IMG/VR virus record: IMGVR_UViG_3300035698_011158
Span: 1 to 47,984 of that record
Length of the DNA stretch: 47,984 nucleotides
Reading direction: 5' to 3' (one strand)
From: a virus
The stretch's first letter is position 1; each line of letters starts with the position of its first letter. Both the position numbers and the translations under genes were made by a program. Positions 31,845 through 38,146 of this stretch are shown one piece after another. The notes under the pieces are model-generated. The model did not search any database, was not told the DNA's origin, and saw only the letters and a program-made list of their open reading frames with translations.

Positions 31845-32171
31845 TTACCAAGCTTGGCCGTAATGCGAGTCGAAATGTTTCCCGTAGTCAATATGTTCGT
31901 ATTTATACTGAACGAGTTGGCGTTTCCGATACCTATCCAGTTTAGCTTGTCGTTGAGCGGATTCCATGCCGATACCTACGAAGTCTGTATCAGAGTCTCT
32001 TGTTGTCTTATCCTTAAGCAACTGGAAGAATGCTAATAGATCCTTGTCTACCATCCAATGCTTGTTGGTTCTGTAATGGTTAAGTGCATTTAGTATGGTA
32101 TTAGCTTCGTCACTCGTTAAATCTATGTTATGTTCAATGCCCGTAGCTTTAGAGCTTTTTAGTTTTGCCAC
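31845..32171 (-). CDS. LTxEE-family protein with basic C-terminal extension
   Basis: 108 aa, start chosen as GTG 32171 (GAGG 6 bases before), giving an N-terminus (VAKLKSSKATGIEHNIDLTS) that parallels MAKLVKSESSAVIHTIDLTH of the paralogue two genes upstream. DLTSDEANTILNALNHY is the family element. A second helix (KDLLAFFQLLKDKT) follows, then a basic/aromatic tail (AQRQAKLDRYRKRQLVQYKY). Function unknown. Confidence 0.76.
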   Translation of the reverse strand: MAKLKSSKATGIEHNIDLTSDEANTILNALNHYRTNKHWMVDKDLLAFFQLLKDKTTRDSDTDFVGIGMESAQRQAKLDRYRKRQLVQYKYEHIDYGKHFDSHYGQAW

Positions 32172-32172
32172 T

Positions 32173-32343
32173 TTAAACCTCTTCCTTGAGCATATCACGA
32201 AGTTCCTCATAGAGCGTAACGTTAGGGTCTGATGCAGGAGAACTCCCTACAATACTCCTAAGAGTTTCGGCCTCTTCTTGTGTAAGTGTTAGAATCCACT
32301 CATACCGTGTTTCTACTACTATTGCTTCTTTGATATACTTCAT
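32173..32343 (-). CDS. LTxEE-family protein, 56 aa
   Basis: ATG 32343 to TAA 32173. MKYIKEAIVVETRYEWILTL, then TQEEAETLRSIVGSSPASDP and a short acidic helix (LYEELRDMLKEEV). Strand plus LTQEEAxxL helix plus final helix is the complete family layout. One base separates it from the next gene, and its ATG overlaps the stop of the 57-aa paralogue. Confidence 0.7.
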   Translation of the reverse strand: MKYIKEAIVVETRYEWILTLTQEEAETLRSIVGSSPASDPNVTLYEELRDMLKEEV

Positions 32344-32516
32344 TAGATACCTACCTTAATGTTTCGGAAGAACTCCCATAGGATACATTCGGTATTGTTA
32401 AAGCATTTATTTCCTGAAAACTCTCTGAAGAAATTCGCTATCGTGTTTACCTCTTCATGTGTTAGGTCTATTGTATGTATTACTGCACTTGATTCCGATT
32501 TGACTAACTTAGCCAT
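32343..32516 (-). CDS. LTxEE-family protein, 57 aa
   Basis: 57 aa from ATG 32516 (GAAAGAGG before it); the upstream frame to 32630 lies in the preceding gene. MAKLVKSESSAVIHTIDLTH, then EEVNTIANFFREFSGNKCFN and a final helix (ECILWEFFRNIKVGI). Closest to the 108-aa paralogue: both start (M/V)AKL-x-S-x-S and share (H)xIDLT. Confidence 0.74.
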   Translation of the reverse strand: MAKLVKSESSAVIHTIDLTHEEVNTIANFFREFSGNKCFNNTECILWEFFRNIKVGI

Positions 32517-32556
32517 AATACTACCTCTTTCTCTTTTGAAACTTTTGAAAGTCGTG

Positions 32557-32877
32557 TTATTTCTTACTTTCAATCTTGTAGATTCTCTTGACTTTCCAAT
32601 AATCAAAATGAAAGGAAGCGATGTAGTCAAAAATCTCTTGAATGGTTACAACGTGGTTTCCTGATTTGGTACGCAAAATCCTGTCGGTACTAAGGCTGTT
32701 GTCAAAAGACTCTCGTACAAAGATAAACGCTCCTGCACCACAGGCACAGACTCTAATGGGAACATAGGTTTCTACCCCACTTCCCGTTTTAATGTCAATA
32801 CGAGTATCGCTAGCAAACAGTCTAAAGGTTTCGGTAAGAGGGTTCTGTTCATCGGTATAGAGTGTTTTTGTGGACAT
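32557..32877 (-). CDS. Small unknown protein
   Basis: 106 aa. DTRIDIKTGSGVETYVPIRV, then CACGAGAFIFVRESFDNSLS (CxC-G motif) and a C-terminal helix (IFDYIASFHFDYWKVKRIYK). Probably a small alpha/beta fold. No family recognised. Leader contains TTTCAAAAGAGAAAGAGG, a pattern shared with other genes here. Confidence 0.77.
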   Translation of the reverse strand: MSTKTLYTDEQNPLTETFRLFASDTRIDIKTGSGVETYVPIRVCACGAGAFIFVRESFDNSLSTDRILRTKSGNHVVTIQEIFDYIASFHFDYWKVKRIYKIESKK

Positions 32878-32879
32878 GA

Positions 32880-33125
32880 TTATAGCTCCTTATCAAAGTT
32901 TTCCATAGCAAGGTCAATAGCTTCTCTCACAGTGGGTTTCCACATTTCAGGTTCAACATCGATGCCCAAAGAAACAGGTTCATCAAAGCCGTTTCCATCA
33001 CCTCTAGGACAAGGTTGGAACCCATCAAAAGACACCGCCCAATTTCCATCATCATCGTTAACGAGATTGGGACAGGCATAGCATACCTTTTCAAGCCAAT
33101 CGAATCGTTGTGTATCTGTGTTCAT
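32880..33125 (-). CDS. Small unknown protein
   Basis: 81 aa from ATG 33125 (MNTDTQRFDWLEKVCYACPN). An in-frame GTG four codons upstream is possible but less likely. The DTQRFDWLE start, then DDDGNWAVSFDGFQPCPRGD and VREAIDLAMENFDKEL, match a widespread small phage/prophage form (T-x-RxDWLE...A-W-V...R-AID-A) without a known function. Confidence 0.78.
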   Translation of the reverse strand: MNTDTQRFDWLEKVCYACPNLVNDDDGNWAVSFDGFQPCPRGDGNGFDEPVSLGIDVEPEMWKPTVREAIDLAMENFDKEL

Positions 33126-33142
33126 GTTAAATTTCACTTTCG

Positions 33143-33343
33143 TTAAAGTTTAGGGGCATTGCTATTTCTCATTCGTGCTTTTACTTCTTCGCGCACAATA
33201 TCAACTTCGTCTGGGGGTCCGTTGTTTAGATCGGGCTTATTCCAATCTCCTTCAAAGTATTGACACCCGTAACAGAAGTCAACGCCTTTATCCTCGTTTT
33301 CCTGCCTTGTGCAACCATAACAGCCACCATGAAAGATAATCAT
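33143..33343 (-). CDS. Small zinc-finger protein, first gene of the 33.5-kb unit
   Basis: 66 aa: MIIFHGGCYGCTRQENEDKG, then VDFCYGCQYFEGDWNKPDLN. Two CxxC pairs (CYGC, CYGC) 13 residues apart, one zinc site. Acidic middle, basic end (KARMRNSNAPKL). Good ribosome site TAAGGAG. It is preceded by about 180 bases of untranslated leader. Confidence 0.8.
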   Translation of the reverse strand: MIIFHGGCYGCTRQENEDKGVDFCYGCQYFEGDWNKPDLNNGPPDEVDIVREEVKARMRNSNAPKL

Positions 33344-33597
33344 TCGTTAGTTCTCCTTACTAAAGGTTAGGTTAGCGTTTATCAGATATATCGTAACTGC
33401 TTACCAAATTGGCTTATACTCACAGTGGGAACGTTGAATAAACATCGTTGTCTCACAACGACTTAGAGTTTATCCCATATACCGCAATCCAATGGTAGAG
33501 GGCATAAGAATGTCCCCCCCCTGCTTTGCAATAATAGCACATGGAGGAAAGCTTGTCAAGTCTAAAATGTAACTTTAAGTCGTTGATTCTATTAGAG
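33344..33597 (-). promoter_or_regulatory. Untranslated leader and promoter region of the 33.5-kb unit
   Basis: About 250 bases without a supported gene. Promoter at 33531-33559. In the leader RNA are a G7 run close to the start of the transcript, an 11-codon open frame (MPSTIGLRYMG, 33470-33505) preceded by that G-run as ribosome site, a compact hairpin TCGTTGT-GAG-ACAACGA (33445-33461), and AT-rich sequence up to the TAAGGAG ribosome site of the zinc-finger gene. The layout (leader peptide, hairpin, gene) is suggestive of control but no known riboswitch is recognised. Confidence 0.5.
33531..33559 (-). promoter_or_regulatory. Sigma70 promoter
   Basis: Minus strand: TTGACA (33554-33559), 17-bp spacer, TATTAT (33531-33536). 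Eleven of twelve consensus positions. AGAATCAACGA lies 31 bp upstream of the -35 hexamer, nearly the same place as at the 26.45-kb promoter (29 bp). Drives the unit ending at the 29.9-kb terminator. Confidence 0.92.
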
Positions 33598-33672
33598 TTA
33601 GCTAATTAATTGGCCCTTGCTTTGGGGCAAGTTTAACACTGTGGTTGTGGCATGGACAAGGGCAGTACGCAT
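33598..33672 (-). CDS. Possible 24-aa peptide
   Basis: ATG 33672 to TAA 33598, MRTALVHATTTVLNLPQSKG plus 4 residues. The leader TTTTCAACTTTGAAAGAGGAAGT closely matches the leader of the 70-aa membrane-protein gene (start 34120), and the ribosome site GAGG is well placed. The reading frame alone is too short to prove coding. Confidence 0.3.
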   Translation of the reverse strand: MRTALVHATTTVLNLPQSKGQLIS

Positions 33673-33705
33673 ACTTCCTCTTTCAAAGTTGAAAATGGGG
33701 TGGCT

Positions 33706-33906
33706 TTAGTCCTTTAGGGCTTCCGTCCCCTTGAAAGTAAGTTTGAATGCATATCTATGCGCCCCTATACTTAACCCCCAAGGAAGAGAGTTTACTTCAA
33801 GATATCCACGTTTCCATAGTCTACGACAAATGGATTGCGACCCCATACCATAGCTGTAATGCTTGGTAGAAAATTGAGAAAGCACTTCGCGTTGTCTAAC
33901 TGTCAT
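33706..33906 (-). CDS. Winged-helix-like small protein
   Basis: 66 aa: MTVRQREVLSQFSTKHYSYG, then MGSQSICRRLWKRGYLEVN and FKLTFKGTEALKD. The pattern RQREVL...(A/G)SQSICRRLWKRGYLEV...FKLTxKG looks like a winged helix: recognition helix (SQSICRRLWKRGYLE) plus the beta wing ending in LTFKG. Possibly a DNA-binding regulator. Size is close to one winged-helix domain. Confidence 0.78.
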   Translation of the reverse strand: MTVRQREVLSQFSTKHYSYGMGSQSICRRLWKRGYLEVNSLPWGLSIGAHRYAFKLTFKGTEALKD

Positions 33907-33907
33907 T

Positions 33908-34120
33908 CTAATTATTCCCTTTATTCGAGATTGAAGTCCAATGGTAAGTAAAGGTTATCACAAACAACCAGAACAGTATAGCTACCCAAGAAAGTATGGG
34001 GGAAATGGGCCATGCCATTATAATAGAGCCTAAAACAATCCACACGAAGATAACTGTGCCCATTACAGCACCCATAAAGCTAACTGTTTTTAGAAGAGCT
34101 TTTTTGAATCGATTCATCAT
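33908..34120 (-). CDS. Small membrane protein, two hydrophobic helices
   Basis: 70 aa. Basic start (MMNRFKKALLKTV), membrane segments at about 14-36 (SFMGAVMGTVIFVWIVLGSI) and 41-60 (ISPILSWVAILFWLFVITFT), polar end (TSISNKGNN). No holin signature beyond topology. Leader shares TTTGAAAGAGG with other genes. Confidence 0.78.
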   Translation of the reverse strand: MMNRFKKALLKTVSFMGAVMGTVIFVWIVLGSIIMAWPISPILSWVAILFWLFVITFTYHWTSISNKGNN

Positions 34121-34320
34121 TTACCTCTTTCAAATGTGAAAATGAACGTTGGTAGAAAATGGGTCTAAGGACTTACTCTCGCATTTCGAAAAACCCCATG
34201 CGCGGCGAAACCTTAAGTGTGCCAACGTGTTAGCATGCCAATGCCCTAGCGTTAGTGTGCCATAGTATTACCAGCTTAGTCTATGGCGTATGTTAATGTC
34301 CATACTATAAGTAGAGTGTG
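34121..34320. repeat. Repeat-rich intergenic region
   Basis: 200 bp without a convincing gene. Three direct repeats on the plus strand: TTAAGTGTGCCA (34213), TTAGCATGCCA (34230) and TTAGTGTGCCA (34252). Inverted repeats GCCATAG / CTATGGC (34259-34265, 34281-34287) and GTATG / CATAC just to the right. No sigma70 hexamer pair was found. Candidate protein-binding or origin-like site. Confidence 0.5.
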
Positions 34321-34617
34321 TTAACAACAATGCTCCTTCTTAACGAAGGGCTGGGCAGCTTTCTCTAACAACTGCAACGCTTTAGTAGTATCGTTAAACT
34401 TAGTACGGGGCTTACCTTTCTTTGTACCTTGTCGTGCATCTTGCTTACTACCTTGACCTTCGAATTGCTGGAAGAAATGTGCAAGGTTATACAATCGATT
34501 GAATGAGTTATGCTCATTGTAGAACTCTATAGCTCTCCTTATGTCCTCTATCTCATGCTGTGCTAACTCTATAACCTGTTCTATGTCTATACTCTGTGTT
34601 TCTAGTAATGTTGCCAT
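34321..34617 (-). CDS. Helical protein with basic linker
   Basis: 98 aa. Helical N-terminus (IDIEQVIELAQHEIEDIRRA), aromatic/His stretch (FNRLYNLAHFFQQFEGQGSK), a basic linker (QGTKKGKPRTKF) and a final helix. Ends His-Cys-Cys. Unknown function. Confidence 0.75.
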   Translation of the reverse strand: MATLLETQSIDIEQVIELAQHEIEDIRRAIEFYNEHNSFNRLYNLAHFFQQFEGQGSKQDARQGTKKGKPRTKFNDTTKALQLLEKAAQPFVKKEHCC

Positions 34618-34624
34618 TGTTTCA

Positions 34625-34705
34625 CTACCTTTCTTTTCTATGATCCAAATATCGTATCCAAATAACAGCCAACACTATGCAAACCGCTAATGTTATACAT
34701 TCCAT
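34625..34705 (-). CDS. Single-span membrane peptide, 26 aa
   Basis: ATG 34705 (AAGGAGAG before it) to TAG 34625. MECITLAVCIVLAVIWIRYL then DHRKER: one hydrophobic helix of about 16-18 residues and a basic cytoplasmic end. The strong ribosome site and exact fit between neighbours support it; too short for most gene callers. Confidence 0.5.
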   Translation of the reverse strand: MECITLAVCIVLAVIWIRYLDHRKER

Positions 34706-34718
34706 AGTCTCTCCTTAA

Positions 34719-34766
34719 TCTAGAGTGCTTTAAATCGTTGTAAAGTTCTACGTTTAAATCTCTAGA
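34719..34766. repeat. Inverted repeat downstream of nrdJ
   Basis: TCTAGAG (34719-34725) and CTCTAGA (34760-34766) are perfect inverted copies flanking AT-rich sequence that also contains two TTTAAA blocks. No U-tract follows, so it is not a typical terminator. It may fold in the RNA or bind a protein. Confidence 0.4.
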
Positions 34767-34771
34767 ATCGT

Positions 34772-37048
34772 TTAACTACACGTAGAGTACCCGCAGCTAC
34801 CACAAATCCAACAGCCACTTTCTTTTCTGTAACTTACAGCATTACACTCGGGGCATGGTAATGTTATGGTTGCATCATTTTCGTTGCCATTTGTGGGCAC
34901 ATCACCATACTGAGCCAGCCATGCACGTAACATAAGGGCTATGGCATGCGGACCACTCTTAACATACACGCTTTTAACGTCTTTGTCAAGAGTATTCTCA
35001 TCAAAATACTTTATGGGAGCATTGGGGGTTGACTCAGAATGTAAAGTATGCTTTACATCCACGGGATATTTTATCCACATTCCGCCACTACTATCTGCGA
35101 TCTTCTCAAAACTGTCTATAATAAACCTTATCTGATCGGTTCTGGGAAATATAGCACTCAACATACGAGCCAATGCCTTAATCCATACTTCGGCTTCTCC
35201 ACCATCGTTATTGTTAATGAATATCTCGAAGGGTTGACCGTCTCTATCTCTATCCCTATTGATTGTTACGTAGAGTTTACCTTTACCTTGCTTATACTCT
35301 AAGCTATATGTACTTCCTTGTAGATTAAAAGGTCTTTCTGTCTTACCTTGGGGTATTAGCTTTGAATTATTATCCTTATCCTTTGATCCAAGATTGATGA
35401 TCGAGTCCATCTTGGGATTGGCACGATAAAGCGTCATGCCCTTGCACCCCTTGTCGTATGCATACAAATACAAATCCTTGAAGTCTTGATAGCTATAGCT
35501 CTCTGGCACGTTGATCGTCTTGCTAATGCTTTGATCAATAAACTCCTGAAACTTGGCTTGCACTTCAATATGAGTCTTGGGATGAATATCAACAAGCTCC
35601 TCGAAATCGCTTGTGTCAATGTTGTTTTGCTTCATCCAATAGTAGGCGTAATCTACAACGTTCTCTTCGTTCATTTCGCCTGTGGCATGATCCAATACGT
35701 CTCTGCTGTATTCCTTTTGCCATACTGGCTCTATGCTGCTACTAATACAATTGGCCTCTATGGCTATCGTGCCTGTGGGAGCTATGCTTAAGAGATGGCT
35801 GTTGCGTATGCCATATTTTTCTATGTCATCCCTTATGTCCTTGGGTAAGGTCTTTATATACTTACTTTCCATGTATTTCTTTTGATCGAAAAGTGGGAAC
35901 GACCCCTTCTCTTTGGCTAGCTCAATGCTTGTTCTGTAAGCGGTATCACGAATCACCGTCATGAAATCGTTGATAAATTCCATGCACTCTTCACTCCCAT
36001 ATTTCATGCCAAGCATATTCAATACGCTACCAAAGCCCATCACACCTTGACCCATTCTACGCTTGCTCAATGCCTCTAATTTTTGTGCTTCAAGAGGATA
36101 GATCGCTTCGTCTATAACTGCATCAAGGAAACGAGTTCCAAACTTAACCGCTTCACAAAGCCCTTCAAAATCGAAGTACCATATCTGCTCATTTTCGTCC
36201 CACTTCACAAACATGGGCAAGCCACAGCTTCCTAGTAGACAAGCTCCGTACCTGGGCAATGGTACTTCTCCACATGGATTTGTTCCGTTAATCTGTTCGC
36301 AATAGTACAAATTATTCCATTGGTTGATCCTGTCCAAAAACACCACTCCTGGTTCTGCGAAATCATAGGCGTTTCGAGTAATCTTGTCCATGATATCACT
36401 AGCTTTGATCGTATCATACTTTACCCCATTGAATTCTGTTGTCCAATTCTGGTCTTTCTTTAGAGCCATCATGAAACGGTCCATCAAATCAACGCTTACA
36501 TTGAATTGCGTTAGCCTCTTATTTTCATTGCCACGCTTTGCTTCGATGAAGTCAATGATATTGGGATGCTGCACATTCAGGATACCCATCTGTGCGCCTC
36601 TTCCACCACCACCACGAACAATCGTCTTGGTCATTGTATCGTAAATGTCCATGAACGATAATGGGCCACTACTCTGTCCACTCTCTCCTACTAATGCATT
36701 GGCTGGACGCAAGGTGCTAAAGTTGTAGCCAACGCCCCCACCAAATTTCTGTGTTCGTGCGCTCTCTCCTAAGACACGAAAGATATCGTCCATGTCATCC
36801 TCTATGTCATCCATCATGTAACAGTTGAACGCCGTAACATTCTTGCCCGATCCAATGGCTGATTGAATGCGTCCACCTGGAACGAATTGAAATGAGCTTA
36901 GGAAACCAAATTCACTACTTGCTTCGTCCACTTGAGGCAGGAGCTTGCCCAACATGCGTATCCACATGTCCACAATGGTTTCGTCACTATCGGCCTTGTA
37001 CTTGGCCTTCCACATATCTTCGCTGAACGTGTTGTTGAAATACTGCAC
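34772..37048 (-). CDS. nrdJ: Class II (adenosylcobalamin-dependent) ribonucleotide reductase
   Basis: 758 aa NrdJ. It reduces ribonucleotides to deoxyribonucleotides using coenzyme B12, without oxygen or a second subunit. Seen: VPGGRIQSAIGSGK, FNCYMMDD with Cys76 (active-site Cys partner), ARTQKFGGGVGYNFSTLRP, SSGPLSFMDIYDTMTKTIVR, VFLDRINQWNNLYYCEQING, then TNPCGEVPLP with Asn257-Cys259-Glu261 (thiyl-radical site), and LSIAPTGTIA. The C-terminus is a zinc ribbon (CPEC 732-735, CWICGSC 746-752, Cys757) that also supplies redox Cys. No N-terminal ATP-cone. Start is GTG 37048 with AAAGGA 6 bases before; GTG shares its G with the upstream TAG. Confidence 0.96.
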   Translation of the reverse strand: MQYFNNTFSEDMWKAKYKADSDETIVDMWIRMLGKLLPQVDEASSEFGFLSSFQFVPGGRIQSAIGSGKNVTAFNCYMMDDIEDDMDDIFRVLGESARTQKFGGGVGYNFSTLRPANALVGESGQSSGPLSFMDIYDTMTKTIVRGGGGRGAQMGILNVQHPNIIDFIEAKRGNENKRLTQFNVSVDLMDRFMMALKKDQNWTTEFNGVKYDTIKASDIMDKITRNAYDFAEPGVVFLDRINQWNNLYYCEQINGTNPCGEVPLPRYGACLLGSCGLPMFVKWDENEQIWYFDFEGLCEAVKFGTRFLDAVIDEAIYPLEAQKLEALSKRRMGQGVMGFGSVLNMLGMKYGSEECMEFINDFMTVIRDTAYRTSIELAKEKGSFPLFDQKKYMESKYIKTLPKDIRDDIEKYGIRNSHLLSIAPTGTIAIEANCISSSIEPVWQKEYSRDVLDHATGEMNEENVVDYAYYWMKQNNIDTSDFEELVDIHPKTHIEVQAKFQEFIDQSISKTINVPESYSYQDFKDLYLYAYDKGCKGMTLYRANPKMDSIINLGSKDKDNNSKLIPQGKTERPFNLQGSTYSLEYKQGKGKLYVTINRDRDRDGQPFEIFINNNDGGEAEVWIKALARMLSAIFPRTDQIRFIIDSFEKIADSSGGMWIKYPVDVKHTLHSESTPNAPIKYFDENTLDKDVKSVYVKSGPHAIALMLRAWLAQYGDVPTNGNENDATITLPCPECNAVSYRKESGCWICGSCGYSTCS

Positions 37049-37058
37049 TATTTATCCT
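37017..37058. repeat. 42-bp direct repeat, copy 1 (nrdJ start region)
   Basis: Identical over 42 bp to 37547-37588. It covers the AGGA ribosome site, GTG start and first nine or ten codons of nrdJ. See the DUF5662 gene for copy 2. Confidence 0.9.
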
Positions 37059-37536
37059 TTCTTAGTTCGTTGATAGTCTCCAATGTCTCTTCATGCAGAA
37101 TCATCTTGTCTTTATTAATATCCCACCAAGGCCAGGGGTCTTTTCTTCCTGATATTGCCATTCCTGCACCCGTCCAATCGGCAATCATTTCTAGTACATA
37201 CTTTCTAGGCATAGGCAATGCAGTTAGTTTTCCATGATCGCCTATCGATAGCCACGCTTGCCAATGATGTTTGTTCCTTTGATGTGAAAGCCAAGCTAGT
37301 TTAAATGCCTCTGGTTGTGCATTGGGATCGTATGCCCCTGACGCACCCCTTATGTCCCGCTTGCTTCCATCTGCATTATAGAAATTGTGTGCGTAAGGAC
37401 CAAACTCTCTCTTAGTAAACTTGGTCTGATCATGAAAGATTGCAAGGTGCAAAGGAACTCTCCATTGCAAGCAAGCCTTGAACACATACCATTTATGCCT
37501 TAGTACGTACTTGAGATAAGCCCAATGTCTTTTCAT
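37048..37536 (-). CDS. DUF5662-family protein
   Basis: 162 aa from ATG 37536 (GAAGG 7 bases before). An in-frame GTG 37578 inside the repeat copy would add MQYFNNTFSEEGVT and is possible. Family segments: MKRHWAYLKYVLRHKWYVFK, LAIFHDQTKFTKREFGPYAH, FKLAWLSHQRNKHHWQAWLS and PMPRKYVLEMIADWTGAG. The two HD/His pairs (FHDQTKF, HQRNKHHW) suggest a metal-binding helical fold, as in other DUF5662 phage proteins. Function unknown. The repeat flanks it on both sides, so it looks inserted in front of nrdJ. Confidence 0.86.
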   Translation of the reverse strand: MKRHWAYLKYVLRHKWYVFKACLQWRVPLHLAIFHDQTKFTKREFGPYAHNFYNADGSKRDIRGASGAYDPNAQPEAFKLAWLSHQRNKHHWQAWLSIGDHGKLTALPMPRKYVLEMIADWTGAGMAISGRKDPWPWWDINKDKMILHEETLETINELRKDK

Positions 37537-37546
37537 AGTTACGCCT

Positions 37547-37588
37547 TCTTCGCTGAACGTGTTGTTGAAATACTGCACTATTTATCCT
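37547..37588. repeat. 42-bp direct repeat, copy 2
   Basis: Second exact copy of the nrdJ start region. On the minus strand it supplies GGAGGATAAATA, GTG and the codons for MQYFNNTFSE just after the stop of the 104-aa gene, and leads into the DUF5662 frame. A third, diverged copy is seen near 37896-37945. Confidence 0.9.
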
Positions 37589-37896
37589 CCATCATTAGTT
37601 CCACATTCTTTACATTGGTCCCAAAGAAGCACAGTTCCATTTTCCATCCAATCACCTAAGTTAAGATAGTGACAGAACCCGCTCTCTTGATCAGAAAGCC
37701 CACTAAATTTCTCCCAATAAGGACAAATTCCATGCTCATCATAACAGTAAAGACCAGGAGGAATCTTACTATCATCTTTTTCCATTCGTTTAGGCGTGTA
37801 AATATATAGCCTTTCCCCACAATCAGGACACCAATCAAGCTGATCCCACGCATGGAGTATTGTTTTATAGCCACATTTTAAGCAAGTTTGAAACAT
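37582..37896 (-). CDS. Multi-Cys zinc protein
   Basis: 104 aa. CLKCGYKTILHAWDQLDWCP with DCG (first ribbon), then YCYDEHGICPYWEKFSGLSD, FCHYLNLGDWMENGTVL and CKECG: at least eight Cys in CxxC-type pairs plus His, room for two zinc sites. The ICPYWE..GFCHYL segment looks like a small phage domain. The leader TCACGAAGAAGGTGTAGCTATG resembles that of the DUF5662 gene. Confidence 0.8.
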   Translation of the reverse strand: MFQTCLKCGYKTILHAWDQLDWCPDCGERLYIYTPKRMEKDDSKIPPGLYCYDEHGICPYWEKFSGLSDQESGFCHYLNLGDWMENGTVLLWDQCKECGTNDGG

Positions 37897-37898
37897 AG

Positions 37899-38063
37899 CT
37901 ACACCTTCTTCGTGAACTGTTCAAAATACGTACAGGTCATTTGTATACCACACTTGGCACAAATCTTTGTGAAGGGATTGGTAGTTGTCTCTTCTATCTG
38001 TTGACATTGAGGACAACGAAATATGCTTCTGTATATTACCTCTCTGTTATCTATCTTTTTCAT
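37899..38063 (-). CDS. Small zinc-ribbon protein, 54 aa
   Basis: ATG 38063 to TAG 37899. MKKIDNREVIYRSIFRCPQC, then QQIEETTTNPFTKICAKCGI and MTCTYFEQFTKKV. CPQC and CAKC pairs are 13 residues apart, a normal ribbon. Its last codons include the diverged third copy of the repeat (TYFEQF resembles QYFNNTF). Starts inside the end of the preceding 28-aa frame. Confidence 0.66.
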   Translation of the reverse strand: MKKIDNREVIYRSIFRCPQCQQIEETTTNPFTKICAKCGIQMTCTYFEQFTKKV

Positions 38064-38133
38064 CACTCTCTCGTTTCTTGGGTTTCCTTCTCCAAAACTT
38101 TGACCTTGTACACTTCTTTAGCCTCTTTACCAT
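38047..38133 (-). CDS. Possible 28-aa very basic peptide
   Basis: ATG 38133 to TAA 38047, MVKRLKKCTRSKFWRRKPKK then RESDEKDR. 13 Lys/Arg in the first 21 residues. It fills the gap between the 64-aa gene and the ribbon gene, but its ribosome site is poor. Confidence 0.33.
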   Translation of the reverse strand: MVKRLKKCTRSKFWRRKPKKRESDEKDR

Positions 38134-38146
38134 TGTGCTGTTATTC

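Noticed and set aside
31709-31891. Minus-strand open frame of 60 codons between two small genes
   Set aside because: It overlaps the starts of both neighbours in another frame, has no ribosome site, and covers the repeat block.
31900-31907. TATAAATA on the minus strand, a T4-type late promoter
   Set aside because: It is inside the coding sequence of a 108-aa gene, and several chance copies are expected in 48 kb of this composition.
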